Shown here in pieces: positions 40,801-52,683 of a stretch of DNA of 64,000 nucleotides. Source of the stretch: Rhynchopus euleeides (Eukaryota > Euglenozoa > Diplonemea > Diplonemida > Diplonemidae); the NCBI GenBank assembly GCA_963210315.1, contig OY723277.1:1-64000 (forward strand), in the 5' to 3' direction. The position numbers and the translations under genes are program-made. Position 1 is the stretch's first letter. Each line of letters opens with the position of its first letter. The notes under the pieces were generated by a model, which was not told where the DNA came from, ran no database searches, and saw only the letters and a program-made list of their open reading frames with translations.

Positions 40801-42784
40801 AATAATGCAATAACGCCAGTCATGTGCGGCGGTGCGGTCAGTTTTGAGCCCCCCCAGTAAGGTGCCCCAGTAGCGCGTTTTTTTTGTATCCGATTTCGGT
40901 CATCAGCCCCCCGGACCCCCAGATTTAGGAAAAGCCCTGATGCAGAGAGCAAGGGGGCGGTGGGGGTGGTGGGCCTAGAGGGTTATTTCTGGCCAACTCA
41001 AGAACGGGGCGGGGGGGGGCGTGGGGGTAAGAGGTGGTATCCTCTGGTGACATGAGACTCAAAAGGTGCACGCATGATGGAAGGCTTTGCCAGCCGCCTC
41101 GGAGTCGGGTGCATGTGGAACATTATTGATTTTGTGCAAACTTGGAAGTGCTGCTCGGGGCCAACCACCGGTGATGGGATTGAATAACCAGCAGCGCTTC
41201 GCTTCGCCCTTTCTCAACCAGCAGCCTTTCTTCTCTTTTCTCTTTTCTAATTTCTCATTCTCTTGTCATTGTTGAGGCAGGTATTCCCTGGAGCAACCCT
41301 GCCGCTCTGATTCAGTGTAGTGACTTGACACGGAAGTTGTGAGACAGCTTCGACTCTAGGCGAAGGCCACTAGGCCGTGACGGAGTTGGCAGGATCGAAA
41401 TATCGCAATTCGAGAAAGCTTTTCAGTAGATGGCTGAAAGGGAAAAGACCGGCGTGGAAAACCGGCGTGGAAAACCAGGGGGGTGGCTCATTCATGGCAT
41501 CTGATAACAGCTCGAGGTGATGCAACGATAGCAATCGTTTTGAAGAGCCTTTAACCTTCGGCACTGGGGGGGGGGAGGGTGAGGGGGGATCGCGTCTAAC
41601 ATTAAAGTCGACTTTCTTTCTTGATGAACATGGGCACCGAGATGACACACGGTGAAAATCAGATTCGTTCCGGGGCGCAGACTCATTCTTTCCACATCTA
41701 AGTGACACTTACCCTCAACTTTCTTTCCCCGTTCCATTTTTTCCATTCGTGGTGGAGGTGTCGGGTGCGCAACAACTGTGGGTACATCTCTACACTATAA
41801 AACCGCGCAGCAAACCAATGCACCCTTCATTCCATCTTGCTGCACACCCGCTGTTTCCACCACGCCCTCCTCCGCTGTGGAGCACATGCGAAGTCAGAAC
41901 ACAAGATATAAAGGCACACCGAGGCACACAGAAAAGGAGCAGCATCAGCCGGAATAAATCCGAAACTTTTCCGCATGCATGCCATAGGCTTCTAAAGATA
42001 CGGGTGGGGTGGAGAGGACGTCGTCGACAAGCAGTCGACACGACAAAACGTGGGGTATAAACACCTCTGCGACAGGGGGGCTCAAGGTCGAGGGGCAGAG
42101 ATGCCTGGGTGTGGGGCCAGACACCACCGAATCAGGGGGTGGTCAGTACCGTAGCACAGGACAAGCCAGAACACACAGGACACGCCTGGATACAGGCGGG
42201 GATATAGAAGGCTTGAGCCGGGCCAAGCCGGGTCAAGGGACCTCTTGCCGAGGCGGCGCTGCTTGCAGCGTCGGGAACACACACGGCCTGAACACAGAGG
42301 GGCAGCTGCTCACACATGGCGATACACCCGCCCCCCCCACCCACCCACCCCCCCCAGACCCCTGCATGTGTTCAGGCAAAGGGTGGGGCTCAGTTCAACT
42401 GCAAGGCTTCAACACACCAGTTGAATGAAACGGTTTTTGGTTTGCACCACCCCCCCCCCCCCCACACACACACACACACACCTCGGTACCCGAGAGATAT
42501 AAACCGCGCAGGATGATCCCGCGATGCGGACCCCCGCAACCCAGCGGGGGTCGCAGGACACGCCCTTTGGGGCAGTGACACAGGTTGCCACACAAAGGGG
42601 GAGGGGGTGTGTGTGGCAACCCGCTGAGCGGCAATAAATAATCAACTGGAAAGAGCAGAAGGGAGAAGAACCAAAAGAACAGGGCCGAGGGAGGCATGAG
42701 GCACTCACCGCAACCCCCCAGTCGGGCGCAGCAGCTCTCTGGGAGCGAGAAGAATGTCCCTTGGAGGCAGAGGGGGGTGGGGGG
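40801..42784. other. Intergenic, no gene supported
   Basis: About 2 kb with G runs (41007, 41566), C runs and a CA microsatellite at 42443-42480. No frame has recognisable content. Confidence 0.5.
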
Positions 42785-42986
42785 GGGGGGGGTGGGGGTG
42801 CGGGGGGACACGTAAGAAAATCTGTTTGTTTCTTTTTTTGAAAACAAAAACGGAGCGCCTCCAGTTCAAAAAAAAGGGTTAAAGAAAAGTCAGCTCTGGA
42901 GGCAGAGGGGGTGTGGGGGGTCACTGCTGAGACTAAGGTTTGAGAGACCCCAGGACTTGGAACCTTGTATATTCTCAGCAGTGGTG
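42785..42986 (-). mobile_element. Element A, copy 2 (reversed)
   Basis: Reverse complement of 16596-16797 over about 200 bp. It includes the AAAACGGAGCGCCTCCAGTT segment and the CACTGCTGAGA hairpin. The CCTAGG boundary present in copy 1 is not seen here. Confidence 0.85.
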
Positions 42987-43381
42987 GTTGTGTGTGGGGT
43001 GTGGTGTGGAGGCCTTCCGATCTAAATGCAAACAGCAGTGAAGCGGGGAGGGGTGGGACGGGAGGGGGTCGCAAGATCCGGCCCAAAAGGCACAGAAAAA
43101 CAAGGTTTCCCCCCCCCCCTCCCCCCTGCAGTTGGGCTACGCCGAAACCGTCTTTGCGTGGATGCGATGCACAATGCATTCCGGGGGGGGGGGGGGGAGG
43201 AGGGAGGGGGGGTCGCAGGGCGGGAGAGGGCAAGACAGGAGATAGGGGCGTGGGGGAGGGGGGTGGATATGCTCCACTGAGGGTCTGTGTCCTTGAGAGG
43301 CAAGGGAGGGAGGCTGTTGCTTCAACCCCCCCTCAACCCCCGCCACAAGCTGTATGTTATACAGGCAGGGGGGGGGGGGGG
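42987..43381. other. G-rich spacer, no gene
   Basis: Multiple G runs (43185-43215, 43368-43382) and GGGAGG-rich sequence. Nothing coding. Confidence 0.6.
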
Positions 43382-44541
43382 GTAGGGGGGGTCAAATGGG
43401 GGTGACAAACACGATTTTTCAAAAAACCGGCGCAGAGGCCCCAAAGCCCCCGTAAACCCTCCAAACCCCCCCAGATCGGTCCGGAAACCCATCGAACCCC
43501 ACTTTTCCACCATTCCGGGCACCTCAGGTGCCCGAATTGGGGTACCTAAATTTTGTGCCACCGTTTGGTACCGGACAGTGCCACTGTGTGGGAGGTTGGA
43601 AAAGAAAATGCCCCAACACACCACATCTGAGGGTTGCAATGCATGTTGCTTGCCAACCACGTCATCCGGTGGGTGTCAGGCGCTATGTAGGTGGCATGAG
43701 CCAGGTCTTCGATGTGTTCTGGCTTGTATATGTACCTCCCTGCCTGCGGCACAGGCACTGCCTTTGTCCCCCACACCAGCCACAGAGAGCGTATTGTACT
43801 CGGTCCACGGTTGCTGATTCATTGTGATGCGTTGTATCCTCGAGTGAACGTCACACACTAGTGGCACCACCACCCGCCATCCGAGAGCTGTATTGACTTT
43901 GCGCCCTTCCGTTGCATTCACCTCGCCACGCATATTGCACCGTTCAGTACCAGTGCTCTTGGGCCAGGCAAAGTAGACCGCAGCAACTACCAATTCTGGC
44001 ACAATGGGTACCACGACAGCGCACTTCGTGTGTTCCCGGAATGTACAGCTCGTGTTGCAACAGTCGTTGTCAACACATCCCGGTTGTGGAGCACTGCTGC
44101 ACAGGAATCACACGACCATCTGGACTTGTTCCGTACCTACAGGCAGCCTCCCGGTGCATGGTGGCAGGGAGGTACATATACAAGCCAGAACTCATCGAAG
44201 ACCTGGCTAATGCCACCTACATAGCGCCTGACACCCACCGGATGACGTGGTTGGCAAGCAACATGCATTGCAACCCTCAGATGTGGTGTGTTGGGGCATT
44301 TTCTTTTCCAACCTCCCACACAGTGGCACTGTCCGGTACCAAACGGTGGCACAAAATTTAGGTACCCCAATTCGGGCACCTGAGGTGCCCGGAATGGTGG
44401 AAAAGTGGGGTTCGATGGGTTTCCGGACCGATCTGGGGGGGTTTGGAGGGTTTACGGGGGCTTTGGGGCCTCTGCGCCGGTTTTTTGAAAAATCGTGTTT
44501 GTCCACGTAAAAGGGTGGCATTTGACCCCCCCTAGCCTAGG
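43382..44541. mobile_element. Foldback element D, copy 2
   Basis: Same 1.15 kb structure as 18396-19549 with about a dozen differences. Two of those differences are shared by both arms within each copy but differ between copies. The right end reads CCTAGCCTAGGCTAGGGG and passes directly into the telomere-like array. The left end follows a poly-G run and TAGGGGGG. Confidence 0.88.
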
Positions 44542-47500
44542 CTAGGGGGGGGGGGGGGGGGGGCCCTACCCTACCCTACCCTACCCTACCCTACCCTACA
44601 GCACGTCGGGGGTACCCACAACCCGACCCAACCCTACCCTAGGGTGAGGGTTGGGTACCCATAACCCGACCCAACACGACCCTACCCAACCCAGGGGTCA
44701 GGGCCAGGGTTGACCCTAGACCCAACCCAACCCTAGGGTTAGGGTCAGGGTTGACCCTAGACCCTACCCAACTCTAGGGTTAGGGTTAACCCTTGACCCA
44801 ACCCTAGGGTTAGGGTCAGGGTTAACCCTAGACCCTACCCTAACCCTAGGGTTAGGGTTAGGGTTAACCCTAGACCCTACCCAACCCTCGGGTTAGGGTC
44901 AGGGTTGACCCTAGACCCTACCCAACCCTAGGGTTAGGGTCAGGGTTAACCCTAGACCCTACCCTAACCCTCGGGTTAGGGTCAGGGTTGACCCTAGACC
45001 CTACCCAACCCTCGGGTTAGGGTTAGGGTTAACCCTTGACCCAACCCTAGGGTTAGGGTCAGGGTTAACCCTAGACCCTACCCTAACCCTAGGGTTAGGG
45101 TTAGGGTTAACCCTAGACCCTACCCAACCCTCGGGTTAGGGTCAGGGTTGACCCTAGACCCTACCCAACCCTAGGGTTAGGGTCAGGGTTAACCCTAGAC
45201 CCTACCCTAACCCTCGGGTTAGGGTCAGGGTTGACCCTAGACCCTACCCAACCCTCGGGTTAGGGTTAGGGTTAACCCTTGACCCAACCCTAGGGCTAGG
45301 GTCAGGGTTGACCCTAGACCCTACCCTAACCCTAGGGTTAGGGTCAGGGTTAACCCTAGACCCTACCCTAACCCTAGGGTTAGGGTTAGGGTTAACCCTA
45401 GACCCTACCCTAACCCTAGGGTTAGGGTTAGGGTTAACCCTAGACCCTACCCAACCCTCGGGTTAGGGTCAGGGTTGACCCTAGACCCTACCCAACCCTA
45501 GGGTTAGGGTCAGGGTTAACCCTAGACCCTACCCTAACCCTCGGGTTAGGGTCAGGGTTGACCCTAGACCCTACCCAACCCTCGGGTTAGGGTTAGGGTT
45601 AACCCTTGACCCAACCCTAGGGTTAGGGTCAGGGTTGACCCTAGACCCTACCCTAACCCTAGGGTTAGGGTCAGGGTTAACCCTAGACCCTACCCTAACC
45701 CTAGGGTTAGGGTTAGGGTTAACCCTTGACCCAACCCTAGGGTTAGGGTCAGGGTTAACCCTAGACCCTACCCTAACCCTAGGGTTAGGGTTAACCCTAG
45801 ACCCTACCCAACCCTCGGGTTAGGGTCAGGGTTGACCCTAGACCCTACCCAACCCTAGGGTTAGGGTCAGGGTTAACCCTAGACCCTACCCTAACCCTCG
45901 GGTTAGGGTTAGGGTTAACCCTTGACCCAACCCTAGGGTTAGGGTCAGGGTTGACCCTAGACCCTACCCTAACCCTAGGGTTAGGGTCAGGGTTAACCCT
46001 AGACCCTACCCAACCCTCGGGTTAGGGTTAGGGTTAACCCTTGACCCAACCCTAGGGTTAGGGTCAGGGTTGACCCTAGACCCTACCCTAACCCTAGGGT
46101 TAGGGTCAGGGTTAACCCTAGACCCTACCCTAACCCTAGGGTTAGGGTTAGGGTTAACCCTTGACCCAACCCTAGGGTTAGGGTCAGGGTTAACCCTAGA
46201 CCCTACCCTAACCCTAGGGTTAGGGTCAGGGTTGACCCTAGACCCTACCCAACCCTAGGGTTAGGGTCAGGGTTAACCCTAGACCCTACCCTAACCCTCG
46301 GGTTAGGGTCAGGGTTGACCCTAGACCCTACCCAACCCTCGGGTTAGGGTTAGGGTTAACCCTTGACCCAACCCTAGGGTTAGGGTCAGGGTTGACCCTA
46401 GACCCTACCCTAACCCTAGGGTTAGGGTCAGGGTTAACCCTAGACCCTACCCTAACCCTAGGGTTAGGGTTAGGGTTAACCCTTGACCCAACCCTAGGGT
46501 TAGGGTCAGGGTTAACCCTAGACCCTACCCTAACCCTAGGGTTAGGGTTAACCCTAGACCCTACCCAACCCTCGGGTTAGGGTCAGGGTTGACCCTAGAC
46601 CCTACCCAACCCTAGGGTTAGGGTCAGGGTTAACCCTAGACCCTACCCTAACCCTCGGGTTAGGGTTAGGGTTAACCCTTGACCCAACCCTAGGGTTAGG
46701 GTCAGGGTTGACCCTAGACCCTACCCTAACCCTAGGGTTAGGGTCAGGGTTAACCCTAGACCCTACCCAACCCTCGGGTTAGGGTTAGGGTTAACCCTTG
46801 ACCCAACCCTAGGGTTAGGGTCAGGGTTGACCCTAGACCCTACCCTAACCCTAGGGTTAGGGTCAGGGTTAACCCTAGACCCTACCCTAACCCTAGGGTT
46901 AGGGTTAGGGTTAACCCTTGACCCAACCCTAGGGTTAGGGTCAGGGTTAACCCTAGACCCTACCCTAACCCTAGGGTTAGGGTCAGGGTTAACCCTAGAC
47001 CCTACCCTAGGGTTAGGGTAGGGTATAGGGTTAACCCCAACCCTGATCCGAGGGTTGGGTCGGGTCTAGGGTTAACCCTTGACCCAACCCTAGGGTTAGG
47101 GTCAGGGTTAACCCTAGACCCTACCCAACCCTAGGGTTAGGGTCAGGGTTGACCCTAGACCCTACCCTAGGGTTAGGGTAGGGTATAGGGTTAACCCCAA
47201 CCCTGATCCGAGGGTTGGGTCGGGTCTAGGGTTCACCCTGACCCAAACCCGAACCCTAGGGTAGGGTTGGGTCTAGGGTGAACCCTAACCCTAGGGTCGG
47301 GCAGGGTCTTGGGTTAACCCCCAACCCTAACCCTCGGGTTGGGTAGGGTATAGGGTTAACCCTAACCCTAGGGTTGGGTTGTGTATAGGGTTAACCCTAA
47401 CCCTAGGGTAGGGTTGGGTCTTGGGTTAACCCTAACCCTAGGGTTGGGCTGGGTATAGGGTTAACCCTAACCCTAGGGTGAGGGTAGGGTATAGGGTTAA

Positions 47501-49424
47501 CCCCAACCCTAACCCTAGGGTTGGGTAGGGTATAGGGGTAACCCTAACCCTAGGGTAGGGTTGGGTCTTGGGTTAACCCTAACCCTAACCCTAGGGTAGG
47601 GTTGGGTATAGGGTTAACCCTAACCCTAACCCTAGGGTTGGGTTGGGTATAGGGTTAACCCTAACCCTAGGGTTGGGTTGGGTCTAGGGTTAACCCTGAC
47701 CCTAACCCTAGGGTTGGGTAGGGTATAGGGTTAACCCCAACCCTAACCCTAGGGTTGGGTTGGGTCTAGGGTTAACCCTGACCCTAACCCTAGGGTTGGG
47801 TAGGGTGTAGGGTTAACCCTAACCCTAACCCTAGGGTTGGGTTGGGTATAGGGTTAACCCTAACCCTAACCCTAGGGTTGGGTTGGGTATAGGGTTAACC
47901 CTAACCCTAACCCTAGGGCTGGGTTGGGTCTAGGGTTAACCCTGACCCTAACCCTAGGGTTGGGTAGGGTATAGGGTTAGCCCCAACCCTAACCCTAGGG
48001 TTGGGTAGGGTAGGGTTAACCCCAACCCTAACCCTAGGGTTGGGTTGGGTCTAGGGTTAACCCTAACCCTAACCCTAGGGTAGGGTTGGGTGTAGGGTTG
48101 GGTTGGGTCTAGGGTTAACCCTAACCCTAACCCTAGGGTAGGGATGGGTGTAGGGTTAACCCTAACCCTAGGGTTGGGTTGGGTCTAGGGTTAACCCTAA
48201 CCCTAACCCTAGGGTAGGGTTGGGTGTAGGGTTGGGTTGGGTATAGGGTTAACCCGAACCCTAACCCTAGGGTTGGGTTGGGTCTAGGGTTAACCCTAAC
48301 CCTAACCCTAGGGTAGGGATGGGTGTAGGGTTAACCCTAACCCTAGGGTTGGGTTGGGTCTAGGGTTAACCCTAACCCTAACCCTAGGGTAGGGTTGGGT
48401 ATAGGGTTAACCCCAACCCTAACCCTAGGGTTGGGTTGGGTCTAGGGTTAACCCGAACCCTAACCCTAGGGTTGGGTTGGGTCTAGGGTTAACACTAACC
48501 CTAACCCTAGGGTAGGGTTGGGTGTAGGGTTGGGTTGGGTCTAGGGTTAACCCTAACCCTAACCCTAGGGTAGGGATGGGTGTAGGGTTAACCCTAACCC
48601 TAGGGTTGGGTTGGGTCTAGGGTTAACCCTAACCCTAACCCTAGGGTAGGGTTGGGTGTAGGGTTGGGTTGGGTATAGGGTTAACCCGAACCCTAACCCT
48701 AGGGTTGGGTTGGGTCTAGGGTTAACCCTAACCCTAACCCTAGGGTAGGGTTGGGTATAGGGTTAACCCCAACCCTAACCCTAGGGTTGGGTTGGGTCTA
48801 GGGTTAACCCGAACCCTAACCCTAGGGTTGGGTTGGGTCTAGGGTTAACACTAACCCTAACCCTAGGGTAGGGTTGGGTGTAGGGTTGGGTTGGGTATAG
48901 GGTTAACCCTGACCCTAACCCTAGGGTAGGGTCTAGGGTTAACCCTAGGGTTGGGTAGGGTGTAGGGTTAACCCTAACCCTAGGGTAGGGTTGGGTCTAG
49001 GGTTAACCCTGACCCTAACCCTAGGGTTGGGTAGGGTGTAGGGTTAACCCTAACCCTAGGGTAGGGTTGGGTCTAGGGTTAACCCCAACCCTAACCCTAG
49101 GGTAGGGTCTAGGGTTAACCCCAACCCCAACCCTAGGGTTGGGTAGGGTATAGGGTTAACCCTAACCCCAGGGTAGGGTCTAGGGTTAACCCTAACCCTA
49201 ACCCTAGGGTGAGGGTAGGGTCTGGAGTTAACCCCAACCCCAACCCTAACCCTAGGGTTGGGTAGGGTCTAGGGTCACCCGTAACCCTCGAAATCGGGCC
49301 CAAATCGCCAAAATGGGCACCCCTCGAAAAAAATATTCGAAAAGGTCCCCCTACCCACACCTGGAAATTACCAAAAAATCTGGGACCCCGGCGGCCCCAA
49401 CCCTAGGGTAGGGTAGGGTAGCCC
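44542..49424. repeat. 4.9 kb array of degenerate TTAGGG/CCCTAA repeats arranged head to head
   Basis: It opens with about six CCCTA units at 44563-44599. It then becomes units of roughly 35-45 bp that alternate strand polarity, for example CCCTAACCCTAGGGTTAGGG followed by TTAACCCTAGACCCTACCC. From 45.6 to 47.0 kb the pattern repeats exactly at 757 bp (45635 to 46392 and 46070 to 46827). After about 47.0 kb a second subfamily, with GGGTTGGGTATAGGGTTAAC words, takes over. The order breaks down past 49270 and the last CCCTAGGGTAGGG words end near 49424. It looks like interstitial or subterminal telomere-derived DNA. No genes. Confidence 0.92.
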
Positions 49425-49743
49425 CCCCCTCCCCCCCCCGGCACGGAGAAACGTAACGTTCGACCCGAATTAGCCAGAGGCCTGGGGGGGGGGGGGGAAT
49501 CGGGGGGGCAGAGAGGAACTTTCTCTCGAGAAAGCCAGGGCAAAAGAGATAAAGGGGCCGTTGTGTGGCTCAGGGGGGACACTCCGTGGATGCCAGGCTG
49601 GACGCTCGTCCCCCCCTCCCCCCCAAAGCTACAGTACAATAGGGCGAGAAAAGGCGAGAGGTGATGAGGCCTCGCTCCCCGGGAGGGCGGTGGCGCGAGG
49701 GTGCCACGGGAGGGAAGAGCGCGGTGAAGACCACCACCTCACA
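49425..49743. other. C/G-rich spacer, no gene
   Basis: Poly-C at 49422-49440, poly-G at 49483-49497, then ordinary sequence. No coding frame supported. Confidence 0.5.
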
Positions 49744-49854
49744 GGGGGTCTTCGCTGGTCGGCATTCTTCTTTCACTCTCCGTCAGTTTTCAGCCAATTC
49801 AACAGGAAATGCGCCAAAAATGCACTGGACGACCACCCTGTAGCGAAGACCCCC
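49744..49854. mobile_element. MITE-like hairpin, GGGGGTCTTCGCTGGTCG family, copy 2
   Basis: 111 bp with ends GGGGGTCTTCGCTGGTCG and CGACCACCCTGTAGCGAAGA. About 80% similar by eye to 35954-36060. A solo TTGACACAGAGCGAAGGCCC word follows at 49901-49920. Confidence 0.8.
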
Positions 49855-50684
49855 GCCTTCATAAAAACAGGTCACAAACTGGCAGAGTTTTTGACGCACC
49901 TTGACACAGAGCGAAGGCCCCCTCACATATAAAGAAGAGAGGCGGCAGTGGGGCGGAGGTGGTGTGACACTGTGTGTGGGCTGTGGAAGAGTATGTGGGA
50001 GTCTGCTTTAGACTGTTGCTTTTTTTCTCCCGTGCTGCGGGTTGTGGAAGAATAACAGGGGAAGAGAGAGAAGGGGAGAGAGAGAGAGAGAGAGAAGGGG
50101 GGGGGATGGTGGAGTGGGGGGGGCGTCTCTCCCGATAATATGGGGGAGAAATGAAACAAGCAAGGGGGGGGGAGAGCAGGGGTAAGCTTAGGGTGGGGGG
50201 GGGGGGGGCGTTCCCTCCAGTGATTCGCCCTAACAAAGGTAGGGTGTGCCACGACTGGAACAGTCTGAGGTCAAGGCCCCCCTCCGGTCCCTCCCCAAAA
50301 TACATCGATGTGTGTGGTGCAAATCTGAAGGGATAGAGAGGAGAGAGAGCTGGCGGGTGTCCGTCGTGGGAACACCACCACACGCCTTGCTGCGTGTGAT
50401 GCATGCCAGTGCCTGCAAGCAGGCACCTGCAAGGATTTGCACACTGTTGAGTGGGCACTCAAATATAATTATTCCTTAGCGCCGGACAGTGTTTTCGCTA
50501 GCGCCAGGAAGACGATATAAAACGGAGATATGATGCCTGTTGATTCACTCACCCGCTGCACCCATGCTGAAGGGAAACATGAATGTGACACGGAATCCGT
50601 GACCTGCGATCCGGATCGTGTCCCACCACGCGCAGTGCACTCCGTCGCAGGTCTGGCTGGGGAATGCCCAACCCCGCTCCGCCT
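49855..50684. other. Intergenic, no gene seen
   Basis: GA-rich microsatellite at 50068-50098, G runs, and ATATAAAG near 49926. The right part is probably the 3' UTR of WSC paralogue 2. Confidence 0.45.
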
Positions 50685-52601
50685 TCAAACCAGGAGGTTG
50701 TTCGAAGAAGACTCCAGGAGCGGCGACTGCGCTGCGAGGAAGGGCGTGGTGTGTGTGTGAGAGATGGGGTAAGTGCAGGTGCTCCCCCTGCCTGCCGCAC
50801 CGAGGAGGTCGACAACCGACATGTCGTCGAGGTCTGTGTCTCTGTCGCGCGTGGCGCGGATCGACTGCGCGAGTGACGGGAGGCGCAGGGAGGCGCAGTC
50901 AGACATAGAGCCGTTGGTGCTGGAGAGGGGGGTGCGCAGCAGGTTCAGCCCGAAGGGAGAGTTGCACACGCCCTCTGCAGAGAGCGCGTCCTTCGTCTCG
51001 AGGTCTGTGAGGAGGGCATCCTGCAGCTCGGTGCGGCACCCCGTCAACAGCACCCACAGCTCTGCCAGCAGGTCCAGCGCGACCTTGACCATCAGCAGCA
51101 CCATGACGACGGTGACGATGTGTGCAGCAACATCGAACATCCACAGCGACTCGTCCTGCCCGTAGTAGCCGATGGCCATCACAAGCATCGCAGACATCTG
51201 GAGCCCCAGGAGCACAATGTCAGCCGCAGAGTCACGGTGCCGCGCGTGCGGCCAGAAGTAGGCCTGCAGGCAGAGCAGGACGAGGAAGACGAAAGCAGAG
51301 GCGAGCTTGACGTGCCCACACCCCATCGATGTCTGTGCCCTCGTGCTGGTGATGGCGCTCAGGACGAGGCTCATCCCGAACTCGACACCAATGTACCACA
51401 CGCGGTCCTGCTTGTAGGTGCGGAGGACGCTGGAGAACTGCTGCACCCACATGCAGTCGCGGTAGGTGTTGAGCCACTCGCCTGGGCCGAGGAGGGACAG
51501 CGTGAAGCCGCGCCTGTCGGGGTCACGGGTGTACAGCGCAACGTCGGGGATGTCGCGCGACATGACGCACACGAGCACCACTGGCACCGCGATGCACACA
51601 AGGCAGGCGGCAATGCCAACAGCGATGTGCCACGGCTGGTCGGGGTGCAGCATCAGATGCATTGCGGCCAGGGCGATGCCGTGGTAGAAGAACTGGAACA
51701 CAAAGAGGGGCGCAGAGGGCACGTGCAGCAGCCCGGCAAAGTCCACATCGTCAGCGCACCTCTTGTGGGAGATGAACCTGTGGCCCCAGCGCATGGCGGC
51801 CTTCACCGCAACCCACGACAGGACCACCATGCAGCAGCACAGCCCGACGTTGGCCACAACAGCCCCAACGTAAGGGCTACCTGCCACCACCAGGCCTGTG
51901 GGGTTGAGCGCCGCAGGCATGTTGCCTGAGCACCCCGTGCTGACCATTGCCAGGCGCAGCGCCGTTGAAGCGGAGTACCCAGCAGACCCGGCAGCGCCGA
52001 TCGCCGCGACGGTGGCGGTGGCCCCCAGGTGCACCTCATCGACAATACCCTCCACCATATACAGCGGCACTGCCGAGGCGTTGCCTGCCGCAGGCCGGGC
52101 CGTGGCGCTCAGTGGAGCCTGCGTTGCAGGCACTGGGGCACCCGTCACCTCCTGACCCCGCTGCTGTGGGGGCGAAGGTGTAGGGGGTGGCGGCGGGATG
52201 TGCGTTGCCGGGGACCCCGTGGCGGTGCTGACTATCTCGAACACGCTGTTGTGGTGCTTCCCGCCGCACGACTGCGACACGTTGTTGAAGCAGGCGAGGG
52301 CGCAGTTGTCATCCCCGACCCTCCCGTGCCTGCCGTAGCTGTTGCCGCAGTGGCACTCGATGCCGTAGTGCAGGCCGAAGTAGCGGTAGGGGTGCCCCAC
52401 GGCGGTGGAAGCGCAATAGCTGAGGCAGCCCTCTTCGCTGGCTGCCGATCCGGAGACGGCCTTCGCCCCGTCGAGGTCAGGGTCCGACTCGTCGTCTCCC
52501 CAGCAGCCGAGAGGCCTGCTGGTGTGTGTTGCTGCAGCCCTGCAGGGTGCGCGCAGCACCACCGCGAGCAGCAGCAGCAGCAGCAACCTCCGCACTGCCA
52601 T
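50685..52601 (-). CDS. WSC-domain multi-span membrane protein, short stalk (paralogue 2)
   Basis: 638 residues from the ATG at 52601, which starts a strong signal peptide (MAVRRLLLLLLLAVVLRAPC). The longer upstream reading of this frame is not used, because a CAG acceptor-like site lies 1 nt before this ATG. Residues about 30-125 are a WSC domain (PLGCWGDDE, CLSYCAS, YFGLHYGIECHCG, CALACFN, CGG). The stalk is short, about 50 residues (PPPPPTPSPP). The membrane module, about 240-525, matches paralogue 1: STALRLAMVSTGCS, LNPTGLVVAGS, SAPLFVFQFFYHGIALAAM, GEWLNTYRDCMWVQ, LRTYKQD, GCGHVKLASAFVFLV and WPHARHRDSAADIVLLGLQM. A Ser-rich tail follows. The strong conservation of membrane and juxtamembrane motifs despite a very different stalk length suggests the module carries the function. 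Confidence 0.88.
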   Translation of the reverse strand: MAVRRLLLLLLLAVVLRAPCRAAATHTSRPLGCWGDDESDPDLDGAKAVSGSAASEEGCLSYCASTAVGHPYRYFGLHYGIECHCGNSYGRHGRVGDDNCALACFNNVSQSCGGKHHNSVFEIVSTATGSPATHIPPPPPTPSPPQQRGQEVTGAPVPATQAPLSATARPAAGNASAVPLYMVEGIVDEVHLGATATVAAIGAAGSAGYSASTALRLAMVSTGCSGNMPAALNPTGLVVAGSPYVGAVVANVGLCCCMVVLSWVAVKAAMRWGHRFISHKRCADDVDFAGLLHVPSAPLFVFQFFYHGIALAAMHLMLHPDQPWHIAVGIAACLVCIAVPVVLVCVMSRDIPDVALYTRDPDRRGFTLSLLGPGEWLNTYRDCMWVQQFSSVLRTYKQDRVWYIGVEFGMSLVLSAITSTRAQTSMGCGHVKLASAFVFLVLLCLQAYFWPHARHRDSAADIVLLGLQMSAMLVMAIGYYGQDESLWMFDVAAHIVTVVMVLLMVKVALDLLAELWVLLTGCRTELQDALLTDLETKDALSAEGVCNSPFGLNLLRTPLSSTNGSMSDCASLRLPSLAQSIRATRDRDTDLDDMSVVDLLGAAGRGSTCTYPISHTHTTPFLAAQSPLLESSSNNLLV

Positions 52602-52602
52602 G

Positions 52603-52630
52603 CTGTGCGGGAGCAGGGCAAGCCCGTCAC
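52603..52630 (-). promoter_or_regulatory. Candidate splice acceptor of WSC paralogue 2
   Basis: The minus strand reads GCTTGCCCTGCTCCCGCACAG and then, after one base, the ATG at 52601. It is the closest acceptor-to-start spacing in the window. Confidence 0.55.
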
Positions 52631-52683
52631 ACCTGCTGGTGGGGGTGGTGTCGACTCTCTCTGGTGGGGATCCCGTTCTGCCC

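Noticed and set aside
45635..47021. Frames with LTLGLGLGLTLDPT repeats
   Set aside because: Translation of the telomere-like array, not proteins.
44542..49424. A true chromosome end
   Set aside because: The array is interstitial, flanked by element D and by ~14 kb of gene-bearing sequence, and its polarity alternates.
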